Positions 1 through 7,057 of a stretch of DNA of 10,526 nt are shown one piece after another (positions within the stretch are counted from its first letter, which is position 1; each line of letters begins with the position of its first letter). Under the pieces are notes generated by a model. It was not told the origin of the DNA, did no database searches, and saw only the letters and a program-made list of their open reading frames with translations. Made by a program: the position numbers and the translations under genes. This DNA comes from Acanthamoeba lenticulata (taxonomy: Eukaryota > Discosea > Longamoebia > Acanthamoebidae). The stretch spans positions 1-10,526 of the forward strand of contig NAVB01003874.1 in assembly GCA_002179805.1 (NCBI GenBank). The letters run 5' to 3'.

Positions 1-491
1 GTCCGCCATAGGTGTGCTTATCGGTTGCCTCCTCGCCGCTGGCGTGCAGCATGCTGTTAAATTCGCGCAAATTGAGGAAGCCGTCCTTATCTCTGTCGAA
101 TCGGGTGAAGATTTGCGTGATTATGTCCACATAATGGTCCGTTGCGTCGCCGTTTTCGTCGATGAGCTTTTTGATTTCCACAGGGGCGGACGCCACAGCT
201 ACCTCGCCCTCCATCTCTCCTCTCAATTCCTTAGCCAAGAATGCAAGTCCGCTTTTGGCCTCAAAGAAATTTCTCTGGCAGCGAAAAAGTAATTGATTTG
301 TTAATGATTTTTTTTTGTTTTTTGTTTTTTTGATTTGGCAGTTGAGGACAGGCAACGTGGGTTGAGGGACGATGGATTTGTTTAGACGTGGTCCGAACCC
401 TCCCGGGCCCATGCACTTACCGTTGGCCCTTCGCAGGCGCGAGGTCACCAGCCAGCGCCTCGATCCAAGCCTCGTGCGTCTGCACTCCCAT
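1..491 (-). CDS. EF-hand calcium-binding protein, 5' part (runs off left edge)
   Basis: Two exons on the minus strand: exon 1 is 491-421 (ATG at 491, Met-Gly-Val-Gln start) and exon 2 runs from 272 off the window. The intron 420-273 has a strong GTAAGT donor. The acceptor that keeps frame is the AG at 274-273, just downstream of a better-looking CAG; using the CAG would shift frame and hit a stop, so I chose the former. The joined product has about 114 visible residues. Near its end is a canonical EF-hand loop, DRDKDGFLNLRE, with Asp at loop positions 1, 3 and 5, Gly at 6 and Glu at 12, preceded by a helix ending ITQIFTRF. This supports calcium binding, probably by a cytosolic sensor. Only one hand is visible; a partner hand would lie beyond the edge. 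The N-terminal 70 residues are unassigned. It is divergent from the WD40 gene at 571. The EF-hand is seen directly; the splice junction is inferred. Confidence 0.68.
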
Positions 492-570
492 CTTCGTGGT
501 GGTGCCAGCCTGACCTTGCCGCGCGCGGCCGCGCGTGAGCGCACAGGTGGTGCAGCAGCTGGCCGCGAAC
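492..570. promoter_or_regulatory. Short divergent intergenic region, candidate bidirectional promoter
   Basis: Only 79 bp separate the ATG of the minus-strand EF-hand gene (491) from the ATG of the plus-strand WD40 gene (571). The stretch is very GC-rich and contains a perfect 12-bp palindrome, GCCGCGCGCGGC, at 518-529. I see no TATA-like box. An in-frame TGA at 511-513 upstream of the WD40 ATG supports 571 as the start unless an upstream 5' exon is spliced in; a CAG at 544-546 could be such an acceptor. Core promoter elements may overlap the 5' coding ends. Confidence 0.45.
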
Positions 571-3014
571 ATGAGCGCCGTCTCGTGGCGCGACGAGGGC
601 AGCGGCGGACGTGCCGTGTTCAACCTCGAGTGGCGCCCAGACGGCAACGTGCTGGTGGCCGTGGGCGACGACGGCGCCGTGCGGCTGTACGACCCGTTCG
701 ACTCGCGCCGACCGTGTCAGCGCATCGAGCACGCGCACGACAGCAGCGTCAACGTCGCGCGCTTCCTGGACGACCACCTCCTCGTCACTGGCAGCGACGA
801 CGAGACCCTCAAGCTGTTTGACCTCCGGGCCACAGGCGGCGGCCGCTGTGTGAACACGTTTCACGGGCACGCCGGGTGGGTCAAGAACGTCGAGCCGTTC
901 GACCGCGGCGGGCGGCAGCTCATCTCGACGGCCTTTGACGGCACCGTCCGCCTGTGGGACCTCGCTGGCGCCTATCCGCCCAGCGTCGGCACCCAGGCAG
1001 GGCCCGACAACGTCCTCTTCCAGCACAACGGCATCGCTCGAATCGCTTTCTTCAGGCCCGACGACGACGCCGACGACAGCCACAACGACTTTATGTCTCT
1101 TGACGGTGAAAATGATGACCATGAAGATGATGAACGTGATGAAGACGATGATTCTCATCATCATCACGGCAGCGGCGCGCGAATGATCGTGTCGCTCACC
1201 AACGGCAGCGTGATCGTGTTCCACAACCTTGACGTCTCCACGACGGCCAAGCGTCATGTATGAACCGCGTTGTGGCGCTTTCGATGATGTCTTCTCTCTG
1301 ACGCGCAGTCGGCGCGCGGCGGACCACGCAGGAGCTGCTGGAGACGGACGTGACGGCCCTGTGCGACTTCCTCGAGGGCGGCGGCACCATGCGCGTGGAG
1401 GCCATCGGGTCGCCGTCTTGGCTCTCTTCGCCCTCCTCCCCGTCGGTCGCAGAGGAGGACGAGCACAGCGAGCATGACGATGATGATGATGATGACGAGG
1501 ATGAAGAAGATGAAGACGAGGACGGCCACAGAGAAGCCGGATTCTCTGCGATGGCCGGTATGCCCATTCCGCGCTCGTCGCGCGAGGCCGTGTCGTCGCC
1601 CATCCCCTTTGCGCCCATTCCATACTCGCCGTCGACATCGCGCCAGGGTCCGCGCCTGCCGGCCCTCGTATCAGACGACGCATCGCCCTCTTCATCCTCG
1701 TCCTCTTCATCCTCTTCCTCATCCTCGTCGCCCTCTCCGCCGTGGTCTCCCTCCTCGACGTCACCGCTGCCGCGGGCCTTCCTCCGCAAATCCAACCGCG
1801 TGGAGATCTTGTGGGAGGTGCGTCGCCTCCCCTGACATCCCCCCCCCCCCCTAAAGACATGCTTGATTGATGCTCACTTACCGCCGACCTGGGCCGGCGA
1901 CGATCGTCATCGTCACCATTACAGCCAGACCAGTTGGGTTACTCGACATCGCTGCAGATGTCGCCCTGCGGGCGCTTCCTGCTCACGCGGTACACACACG
2001 CCACAAACACGCACATCACGCACACGGATCTGAACGCGTGCGTTGTGGGGACGTTGTTGCGGGATGGCGGGGCCAGGCGGCACATGTCGCGCGACGGAAG
2101 CGAGGTCTGCTGTGTGTTTGACATGGAGCGCGAGGCCACCTTTATCAACAAGCTCGTACGCGGCCATACAAGCAACTCTTGGCTCGTTCTCACACTCGTA
2201 CTCACACACATGGGCGTGCGTTTGTGTGTTGGCAGCGTGCCGAAGGGACGTCGGAGCTGACGCCCGACGAGGAGCAGATCCTGTACACGCCCCGCGGGCT
2301 CGCCCGCGTCTTCCCCAACCGGCTCGTCCACCTCATCCCGGTACGTCACTTGCTCTCTCGTGCGTATGTCGCGTCGTGTTCACGCGCTCGAGGCGGGGCC
2401 GCCACAGGACTCGAGCTCGGGCATGGGCTACATCAAGGAGCCGTGCTTCTCGTCGCACACGCCCTATTTCATCTGCTCGCCTTACTACAAGGGGTAAAAT
2501 GGCCACCGCCGCTGCCACAACAGCAGCCGTCCGTGACGTGGTCTCACGATAGTTGGTTGGTTGTGGTGGTTGTGGCAGGTTGCGCCTGTTTCGAGTCGAG
2601 GAGGCCTCCGCTTGGCGAGGCGCGGCGCACGACGTGCGGAGCAACCGCAGCCACTCGACGACCTGGGCGGCGTCGCTCCGACCGCGCCGCGGGTGGGCCC
2701 TCCTCAACACGCACCAGGCCCCGTACGCCTCCTCCTCCTCTTCTTCGTTCAAGAAGGGTCTCCTGGGTTACGGCACTAACGAACAGACACGTCCATCTTC
2801 ATCTTGCTCCAGGGTCTTGAGTTGCCGCTATCATCCCCACTTCCCGTTCGTTTTCCCCACTTGGCTGGTTCCAAAGATTTTGAAGAATGCTTAAAGGGTG
2901 TGCTGTGTTACGCACAGGATGGTGGCCTCTGGCGGGCTGGACGGGCGAGTGTGCTTCTACTTGGGCGGACAGGACCGCCACCACCAGAACGCCGGTGTGC
3001 CGATGCGGCACTGA
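571..3014 (+). CDS. DCAF10: DCAF10/WDR32-like WD40 protein, eight exons
   Basis: Probable substrate receptor of a CUL4-DDB1 ubiquitin ligase. Exons by frame and splice phase: 571-1257, 1332-1817, 1925-2155, 2236-2340, 2408-2493, 2579-2722, 2813-2845 and 2918-3014, giving 622 residues; all seven introns are GT-AG, 67-107 nt. WD-type blades occupy about residues 15-43, 55-77 and 96-132, with FDLR (73-76) at the DCAF WDXR position and HGHAGWVKNV and TAFDGTVRLWDL closely matching DCAF10 as I recall it. A further blade-like stretch, MIVSLTNGSVIVFHNLD, ends exon 1. Exon 2 is mostly acidic and poly-Ser low complexity. Exons 3-8 carry the DCAF10 C-terminal landmarks in order: STSLQMSPCGRF, GMGYIKEPCF, LRLFRVEEA, then VLSCRYHPHFP joined to MVASGGLDGRVCFY. 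The match along the whole length makes orthology likely. The His/Asp-rich insert (about 164-199) and the exon 2 tract are lineage-specific additions. Assignment rests on remembered family sequence, not a search. Confidence 0.86.
1474..1530 (+). repeat. GAT/GAC/GAG-rich acidic microsatellite-like tract in the DCAF10-like exon 2
   Basis: A run of GAT, GAC and GAG codons encodes an almost purely Asp/Glu stretch of about 18 residues. It sits between WD blades, where the family tolerates disordered loops. It is likely to vary in length between strains. Confidence 0.75.
1681..1748 (+). repeat. TCC/TCA/TCG serine-codon repeat in the DCAF10-like exon 2
   Basis: Consecutive serine codons of mixed synonymous type (TCA, TCC, TCG) encode a poly-Ser run broken by Pro near its end. 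Mixed codons suggest an old, protein-level tract rather than a recent pure triplet expansion. On the minus strand the same bases open a spurious acidic frame. Confidence 0.7.
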
Positions 3015-3190
3015 GAGAGGAGACCTTTTGTTTGTTGTTGTACAGTGCTGTTTACCTATGTTTCTGAGCTGCGGGCGTGTGCGAACTATTGAAAAGTTGT
3101 TGACACCTACCTCAACTTTTCTGAAGGGTGCGTCTTGGCCTCACTCTAAGCGCCTTGAGTGCCGATGGCTCATATGGCAAGTGCACGTAG

Positions 3191-3406
3191 GCACGAGCCG
3201 TCGAGGCGAGTGCTGCGCACGATGGACAAGGATCTCGTTGAAGTCCTTCCTCGCTTCCTGGCCGACCAGAACACGATCGTGGTGCTCGCGTCAGACCACG
3301 GCATCGGCTACGGCAACCACCACGTCACCATGAATGGGTATGTTGAATGTTGCTGTGGTGAGTTCCCTTTCATTGTGCTCAATATGCACTCGACTCTTCT
3401 TTTTTT
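3191..3406 (+). pseudogene. Fragment A: catalytic-core piece of a DUF229-like (alkaline phosphatase/sulfatase superfamily) protein
   Basis: The plus frame reads HEPSRRVLRTMDKDLVEVL, then NTIVVLASDHGIGYG, then GYVE and EFPFIVLNM. The SDHG signature, with its upstream hydrophobic strand and downstream aromatic-Gly, is the metal-binding SDHG/DHG region of the alkaline phosphatase superfamily. The order Leu-Asp...Asn-Thr...SDHG...Glu...Pro-Phe fits DUF229-type proteins. A plausible acceptor, GCACGTAG, ends at 3190. Nothing before it encodes the rest of the N-terminal domain: the WD40 gene ends at 3014 and the 176 bp between hold no related frame. Beyond about 3406 the plus frame stays open but is antisense to fragment B and no longer resembles the family. 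I read this as an orphaned part of a gene. It could instead be an exon of an incompletely understood spliced gene. Confidence 0.5.
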
Positions 3407-3423
3407 GGTGGAGGCATGCACGT

Positions 3424-3600
3424 TGATGCCCGCCTCGCGACTGTTGCGGGAGGGCATGTCGCGCATCAAGCTTCGCGCCCACGGCCTTCGCTCGTTGGCG
3501 GACTGTGCGAAGTCGGTCACGGTAGCGAACACGTCGAGACCGGTAACGAGCTTGCGTGTGTGCTTACCGAACTGGGCGCGGCTCTCGTCGCAGCATGCGG
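3424..3600 (-). pseudogene. Fragment B: C-terminal piece of a DUF229-like protein, inverted relative to fragment A
   Basis: On the minus strand, reading from about 3600 down, the frame gives KHTRKLVTGLDVFATVTDFA, then SLMRDMPSRNSREAGINVHA. The LVTxxDVxATxxD block matches the post-catalytic segment of sulfatase-like proteins, and the SLxxxxPxRxxxxAGI block matches the DUF229 C-terminal motif. The family's usual Cys residues around AGI are replaced (RNSREAGINVHAS), consistent with decay or divergence. In an intact protein this block follows the one encoded by fragment A, yet here it lies on the opposite strand immediately beyond A. No start codon with supporting upstream exon was found between 3600 and the protease gene that ends at 3716. 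Confidence 0.48.
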
Positions 3601-3715
3601 TTCGGGGCGATAACATTATTCAGATTTTTATCTTTCTTTTTTGTTTTGGCTGCGTGGACTGGGGTCGCCTCTGCGACACAGGCCCCAAAACAGAGAGGGG
3701 ATGGGCCAGGCAGGG

Positions 3716-5281
3716 TCACGTGGGGTCCCAGCCTAGAAGGAAGAAGATGATGAGCAGTCCGGAGTCGTCCTGCCGCGGCGCGATGTAGGGTCGCGCCCCG
3801 CCAGGCAGAGGCTGGCAGACGGCCACGGCGGCCTTGCACTCGAGGTAGAGCCGCAACGCGTACAGGCCGACCTCTCCCTTCTCTTCCTCCTCGTCTCTGT
3901 CGCTCGTCAGCGGTAGAGGTTCGGCTGGCCGAAGCTCGAAGCATGCGCGGGCTGTGTCGCGCATCGATGCAAAGGCCTGATGGTCGATCAGGCCGCGCAC
4001 GCAGAGCCCAGTGGTGGCTGATAGCAAGCCGTGATCAACAAACGGGGATACGAAGACGCGCTGGCACAGGCTCAGGCCGAAAGCGGGGTCGGCCTCAAGG
4101 AGGAGGACCGTGGAGGTGGAAGAGGAGGGTGATGAGGAGGAGGTTTGTACAGGGAGACGCCCCTCTGGTCCACGCAGAAGGCCACAGAGGGCCGAAAGCG
4201 AACCGTGTGCGTGAAGAGGACGAAAGCTAGGTTCGACCGAAGCTGCCGGTGCGGCGGAGCAACGGTGCTGGGCCACGACTTCCACTGCGGGCGGGGGAAC
4301 TCGTTCAGCCCGGTCCACGTAAAACTCGCCTTCGGATTGAGATGGTGGTGATCCAGTGTGGCCCACTTCTTCTTCCGGATCCACCATGTCGACAACATGT
4401 TCGTGGTGGTGATGATAATGCACCACCTTGGTAGCCCGCTGGATGTGGACCAGGTGAATGTGGGGCGGGACGCTGGACGCGCTGCGCAGCGAAGCCTGGC
4501 ATTGGCGGCAGCGGTAGCGCGCGAGCGACGCCGACGACTGCGCGTGGTACGCGCCATACGCCACCATGCACGCCCCGCGGCCGCCGCCCGCGGCGAAGCT
4601 GCTCGTTCGCGAGCAAGCGTACAGAAAACGAAAGGCAGGGCGGTAGTGGTGGAAGACGTCGATGGCCAGGTCGGGATGGGCCGCGGCGGCCCGGGCCACC
4701 CAGCGCTGCCAGCGCGGGCCGTGGCCGTCTTTGACGTCGCGATCGATCATGAAGACGGCGGCGTGGCAGAGCTCGTGCACCAGCGTATTGCGCACGCGTG
4801 CCTCGGTGTCGAGCAAGCGCGGGTTGAGCTCCACTTCGCACCTGTCGGCTCGCGCGTAATACTTGGTCTTGCCCGCTGCCGTGACGAGCTTGGGGCGCCA
4901 CCGGACCGTGGTGTGGGTGAGCCGGCCCTCGAAGATGGAACCATTGTAGTCGTCCACCCACTCAGCCAGCCGACCTTCGCTAATGGAGACCATGACCTCG
5001 AAGACCGACTGCTTGGCCAGCATTTCGTAGTCGTAGCCGTCTTCGTCTTCGTCTTCGTCTTTGTCGTCTCGGAGATGCTGGTGCTTGCTTGCTCTGTTCG
5101 TGGAGTTGTTGCTCTTTCTGTCCTCCGTGGTCTGGAGGATGCAGTGGCTGGCCATGGCGGCAAACTGCGGTGGCTGGGTCGCCGTTGTCGTGGTCGCGCC
5201 ATCAACCGTGGAGCGAGCGGACGACGCACATAAGGCTAAAAGTGCTCGTGCAGTCGCGGTAGGGCCGACGGCAGTCTGCAT
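3716..5281 (-). CDS. GCNA: SprT-like metalloprotease, GCNA type
   Basis: Single-exon frame of 521 residues. The SprT-like domain spans about residues 96-262: a helix with WVDDYNGSIFEGRL, a TAAGKTKYYA segment, then NTLVHELCHAAVF carrying the zinc-binding HELCH (His169, Glu170, His173), then DGHGPRW with the likely third ligand His187, then AHPDL and FRFLYAC. This order is characteristic of GCNA/ACRC proteins, which act in the nucleus on DNA-protein crosslinks. A short acidic run (about 72-84) precedes the domain, echoing the acidic region of GCNA. The closing zinc ribbon is unusual: the second pair is intact (RYRCRQC, Cys258/Cys261), but the first is CSRT instead of CxxC, with an isolated Cys238 farther on. 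The 260-residue C-terminal half has a His-rich stretch, poly-Ser and an acidic run, and I recognise no domain there; a missed intron is possible. Start is the ATG at 5281; an in-frame Met43 at 5155 is the alternative. Confidence 0.77.
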   Translation of the reverse strand: MQTAVGPTATARALLALCASSARSTVDGATTTTATQPPQFAAMASHCILQTTEDRKSNNSTNRASKHQHLRDDKDEDEDEDGYDYEMLAKQSVFEVMVSISEGRLAEWVDDYNGSIFEGRLTHTTVRWRPKLVTAAGKTKYYARADRCEVELNPRLLDTEARVRNTLVHELCHAAVFMIDRDVKDGHGPRWQRWVARAAAAHPDLAIDVFHHYRPAFRFLYACSRTSSFAAGGGRGACMVAYGAYHAQSSASLARYRCRQCQASLRSASSVPPHIHLVHIQRATKVVHYHHHHEHVVDMVDPEEEVGHTGSPPSQSEGEFYVDRAERVPPPAVEVVAQHRCSAAPAASVEPSFRPLHAHGSLSALCGLLRGPEGRLPVQTSSSSPSSSTSTVLLLEADPAFGLSLCQRVFVSPFVDHGLLSATTGLCVRGLIDHQAFASMRDTARACFELRPAEPLPLTSDRDEEEEKGEVGLYALRLYLECKAAVAVCQPLPGGARPYIAPRQDDSGLLIIFFLLGWDPT

Positions 5282-5366
5282 AGATGGGGTCCCCTGCGGA
5301 GGGAAAAGGACTCCGGCGTCTGGAAGGAGGATATCTTAGTGGTTCGGGCCCCAAGGTCGCGACAAA

Positions 5367-5390
5367 CGACCTTTTTAAAAAGAAAGGTCG
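5367..5390. repeat. Near-palindrome upstream of the GCNA-like gene
   Basis: Arms CGACCTTT (5367-5374) and AAAGGTCG (5383-5390) are perfect inverted repeats around an 8-nt AT-rich centre. It lies about 86-109 bp upstream of the protease ATG at 5281, a position compatible with a dimeric transcription-factor site or a promoter element. The function is not shown by sequence alone. Confidence 0.5.
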
Positions 5391-5727
5391 GTGTGGTTAC
5401 AATTAAGGTGGCGGGCGGGGCTTAGTGGGCCGTGTTGGGCTTGTGGTTGAAGGCGTGCGAGCACACCTGTCGAGTTTCAAGACTAGACTCTTGCAGGGTC
5501 GATAGCAAGAGAGGAAAGTGTAGCCATTTGTCTCGGCCTTAAGTACTGCGGACGGGACTGATGCACCAAGAGAGACCATGGCCAACCGGAAAGGCTCGCG
5601 AGTGTGGGGGTCCTTGGCACCTCCAAAGCCCGGCCAGTTGCTCCGTAACAAATTTCGTTGGGGAATTAGGGGGACTGGATTGGTCTCTCCCGCGCAAGTG
5701 GAGCTATCATCGTATCATTCTGCTGGC

Positions 5728-5799
5728 CGTATCTTGGGCCTGAGGCCAAGGAAGCAGAGCTTCTTGCCCGCGTATCTTGGTCTTGAGGCCAAGGAGCAG
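5728..5799. repeat. Two-copy direct repeat with internal hairpins
   Basis: Copy 1 (5728-5757) and copy 2 (5771-5799) share CGTATCTTGG, then GAGGCCAAGG, then AGCAG, differing at a few positions, with a 43-bp period. Each copy contains an imperfect palindrome from CTTGG to CCAAG (5733-5750 and 5776-5793); in copy 2 it folds to an 8-bp stem with one G-T pair and a 2-nt loop. It lies 56-127 bp beyond the F-box stop codon, so on the minus strand it would be in the 3' UTR or just past it. Confidence 0.55.
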
Positions 5800-5854
5800 C
5801 AGAGGAACAACAACCTAATAAAGAAAGGACAGCTTCCTTTTCACTGCACACACT

Positions 5855-6934
5855 TCACCACCGCCACGCCTGCCTGAAGCCGTTCGCCTTGGACGAGAAG
5901 CATCGCAGAGGCGGAAGTGGACAGCCGTTGGCTTCCACCCAAGCCAACATCTCAGGGCCACCCCAGTCATCGGCGTATGTCCAGGTCCACTCGTCCCACG
6001 GGCAGCCATTAGCGCGGAGCCACTGCATCACGGCCAAGTTGCCGCCTTCGGCGGCAGCCGCGCACGTCTTGGCGTCCCACGAGCAGCCGTTCGCGCAGGC
6101 CCATTGCAAGACCTCGAGATGGCCACCCACGGCAGCTGCATAGGAGGTAGTCGCGTCCCATGGGCAGCCCTCGGCGCGGAGCCACTGTAGCGTCTCGAGG
6201 TAGCCCAACTCGGCAGCCAGCGCGCAGGTTGACTTATCCCACGGGCAGCCGTTGGCGTGCGCCCACTCGAGCGTTTTTATGTTGTCATGGCGCAGGGCGC
6301 TGTTGCAGGTGGACACGTCCCACGGGAAGCCGTTGGCGCGCAGCCACTGGAGCACCTGCAACGCGTCGGGCCGCGGCGGGAAGAGGAGAAGGAGCTCGTC
6401 CGCGCTCAGGAATTGCAGGATGTCATCACACCGCTCTACGACGATGCGCGCGGCCGCCGCGCATGCGCGCTCGTCGCGTGGGCAGTCGCTGTCGAGCAGC
6501 CAGCGCAGCATGTCGAGATCGCCTTCCTTGGCCGCCACAGCATACAACTCCTGGGCCCAGACCTTCCACGGCCCGGCCATAGCGTGAAGCTGTTGGAGTA
6601 GCCCCAAACGACCTCGTCGAGCGGCGTCCATTATGTGAATTCGCTCCGACCAGGAACAGCCGTTCGCGAGGGCCCACTTGATGACTTGGACATGGCCCAA
6701 CGCCACCGCCCGCTGTATAAAGTAGTTGTAGTTTCCACAAAGGAAGGGGCGGGCCAGCGAGGCGGCAGCCGGGCCGGCGCAGGCGTGGTGGGGTTCGGCC
6801 AGCGCCTGCCGCCAGCGGCGGCACACGGCGCGGCTCACGACCAGCGCCGCAGGGCGCGCATGGGCAAACACGAGGCACAGGACCTCGTCAGGCAGGTTCT
6901 CTATCGTGGTGGCTTCTCCTGCGGCGTCGTCCAT
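5855..6934 (-). CDS. F-box protein with ankyrin-like GCPWD repeats
   Basis: Intronless frame of 359 residues. An F-box at about residues 11-48 (IENLPDEVLCLVFAHAR, then CRRWRQAL) would dock to Skp1 in an SCF ubiquitin ligase. The rest is a chain of ankyrin-like units of about 27 residues with the core LQWLRANGCPWDxxTCxxAA; the best copies lie in about residues 195-340, with degenerate ones before (for example KWALANGCSW near 92 and LDMLRWLLDSDCP near 147). These units would form the substrate-binding solenoid. I chose the ATG at 6934 (Met-Asp-Asp-Ala); the frame is open 60 nt further upstream but only from a non-ATG codon. This repeat type is abundant in Acanthamoeba, stramenopiles and some giant viruses of amoebae. 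High GC like its neighbours gives no compositional sign of recent transfer. The RhoGEF stop lies 123 bp upstream, a compact same-strand arrangement. The substrate is unknown. Confidence 0.86.
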   Translation of the reverse strand: MDDAAGEATTIENLPDEVLCLVFAHARPAALVVSRAVCRRWRQALAEPHHACAGPAAASLARPFLCGNYNYFIQRAVALGHVQVIKWALANGCSWSERIHIMDAARRGRLGLLQQLHAMAGPWKVWAQELYAVAAKEGDLDMLRWLLDSDCPRDERACAAAARIVVERCDDILQFLSADELLLLFPPRPDALQVLQWLRANGFPWDVSTCNSALRHDNIKTLEWAHANGCPWDKSTCALAAELGYLETLQWLRAEGCPWDATTSYAAAVGGHLEVLQWACANGCSWDAKTCAAAAEGGNLAVMQWLRANGCPWDEWTWTYADDWGGPEMLAWVEANGCPLPPLRCFSSKANGFRQAWRW

Positions 6935-7057
6935 CGTTAGATTGTGGTACGTTGTTGTTGTTTGGTGTCGGGTGCTTCTTCTACAGGACAACAAAAGCTT
7001 CTTTCTCCTTTTGGCCGAAGTGACACGCCATCACGAAAAGGCGGTCGCGTTTTCTTC
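6935..7057 (-). promoter_or_regulatory. Compact spacer: RhoGEF 3' end and F-box promoter
   Basis: Only 123 bp lie between the RhoGEF stop (7058-7060) and the F-box ATG (6934). It must hold the RhoGEF 3' processing signals and at least part of the F-box promoter. It is less GC-rich than the flanking exons and has a CAA-rich stretch just before the ATG on the minus strand. I see no AATAAA on the minus strand. Confidence 0.4.

Larger units (their letters stand above)
5282..5854. other. Spacer without a supported gene
   Basis: These 573 bp separate the 5' end of the GCNA-like gene from the 3' end of the F-box gene, both on the minus strand, so they should hold the F-box 3' UTR and the protease promoter. 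Short open frames exist on both strands (for example 5578-5877 plus and 5403-5651 minus), but none shows a recognisable motif or convincing splice continuation. The visible structures are a near-palindrome at 5367-5390 and a hairpin-forming repeat pair at 5728-5799. I recognise no tRNA or other RNA gene here. Confidence 0.6.

Noticed and set aside
14..292. 92-residue plus-strand frame at the left edge
   Set aside because: It is antisense to the EF-hand coding exon, whose loop is canonical on the minus strand.
1196..1795. 199-residue minus-strand acidic and poly-Ser frame
   Set aside because: It mirrors the serine and acidic codon tracts of the plus-strand exon 2. It is low complexity without independent support.
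1839..1851. Poly-C run
   Set aside because: It lies inside intron 1818-1924 of the WD40 gene, and no structure or function is suggested beyond a homopolymer that may be error-prone in sequencing.
445..1860. 471-residue open frame on the minus strand antisense to the WD40 gene
   Set aside because: It is the shadow of GC-rich plus-strand exons. It has no domain, is dominated by Arg/Ala/His, and crosses three well-supported features.
4358..5233. 291-residue plus-strand frame antisense to the GCNA-like gene
   Set aside because: The opposite strand carries the intact HELCH/DGHG metalloprotease, so this frame is its complement and has no recognisable motif.
5403..5651. Minus-strand 82-residue frame in the spacer
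   Set aside because: Composition is mixed, there is no recognisable domain, and it begins and ends in non-coding-looking sequence. A decayed element cannot be excluded.
5578..5877. Plus-strand 99-residue frame starting MANRKGSRVWG, near an AATAAA at 5817-5822
   Set aside because: No motif, splice continuation or coding bias is visible. It overlaps the hairpin repeats and runs into the F-box 3' end on the other strand. The AATAAA lies inside this frame, before its stop.
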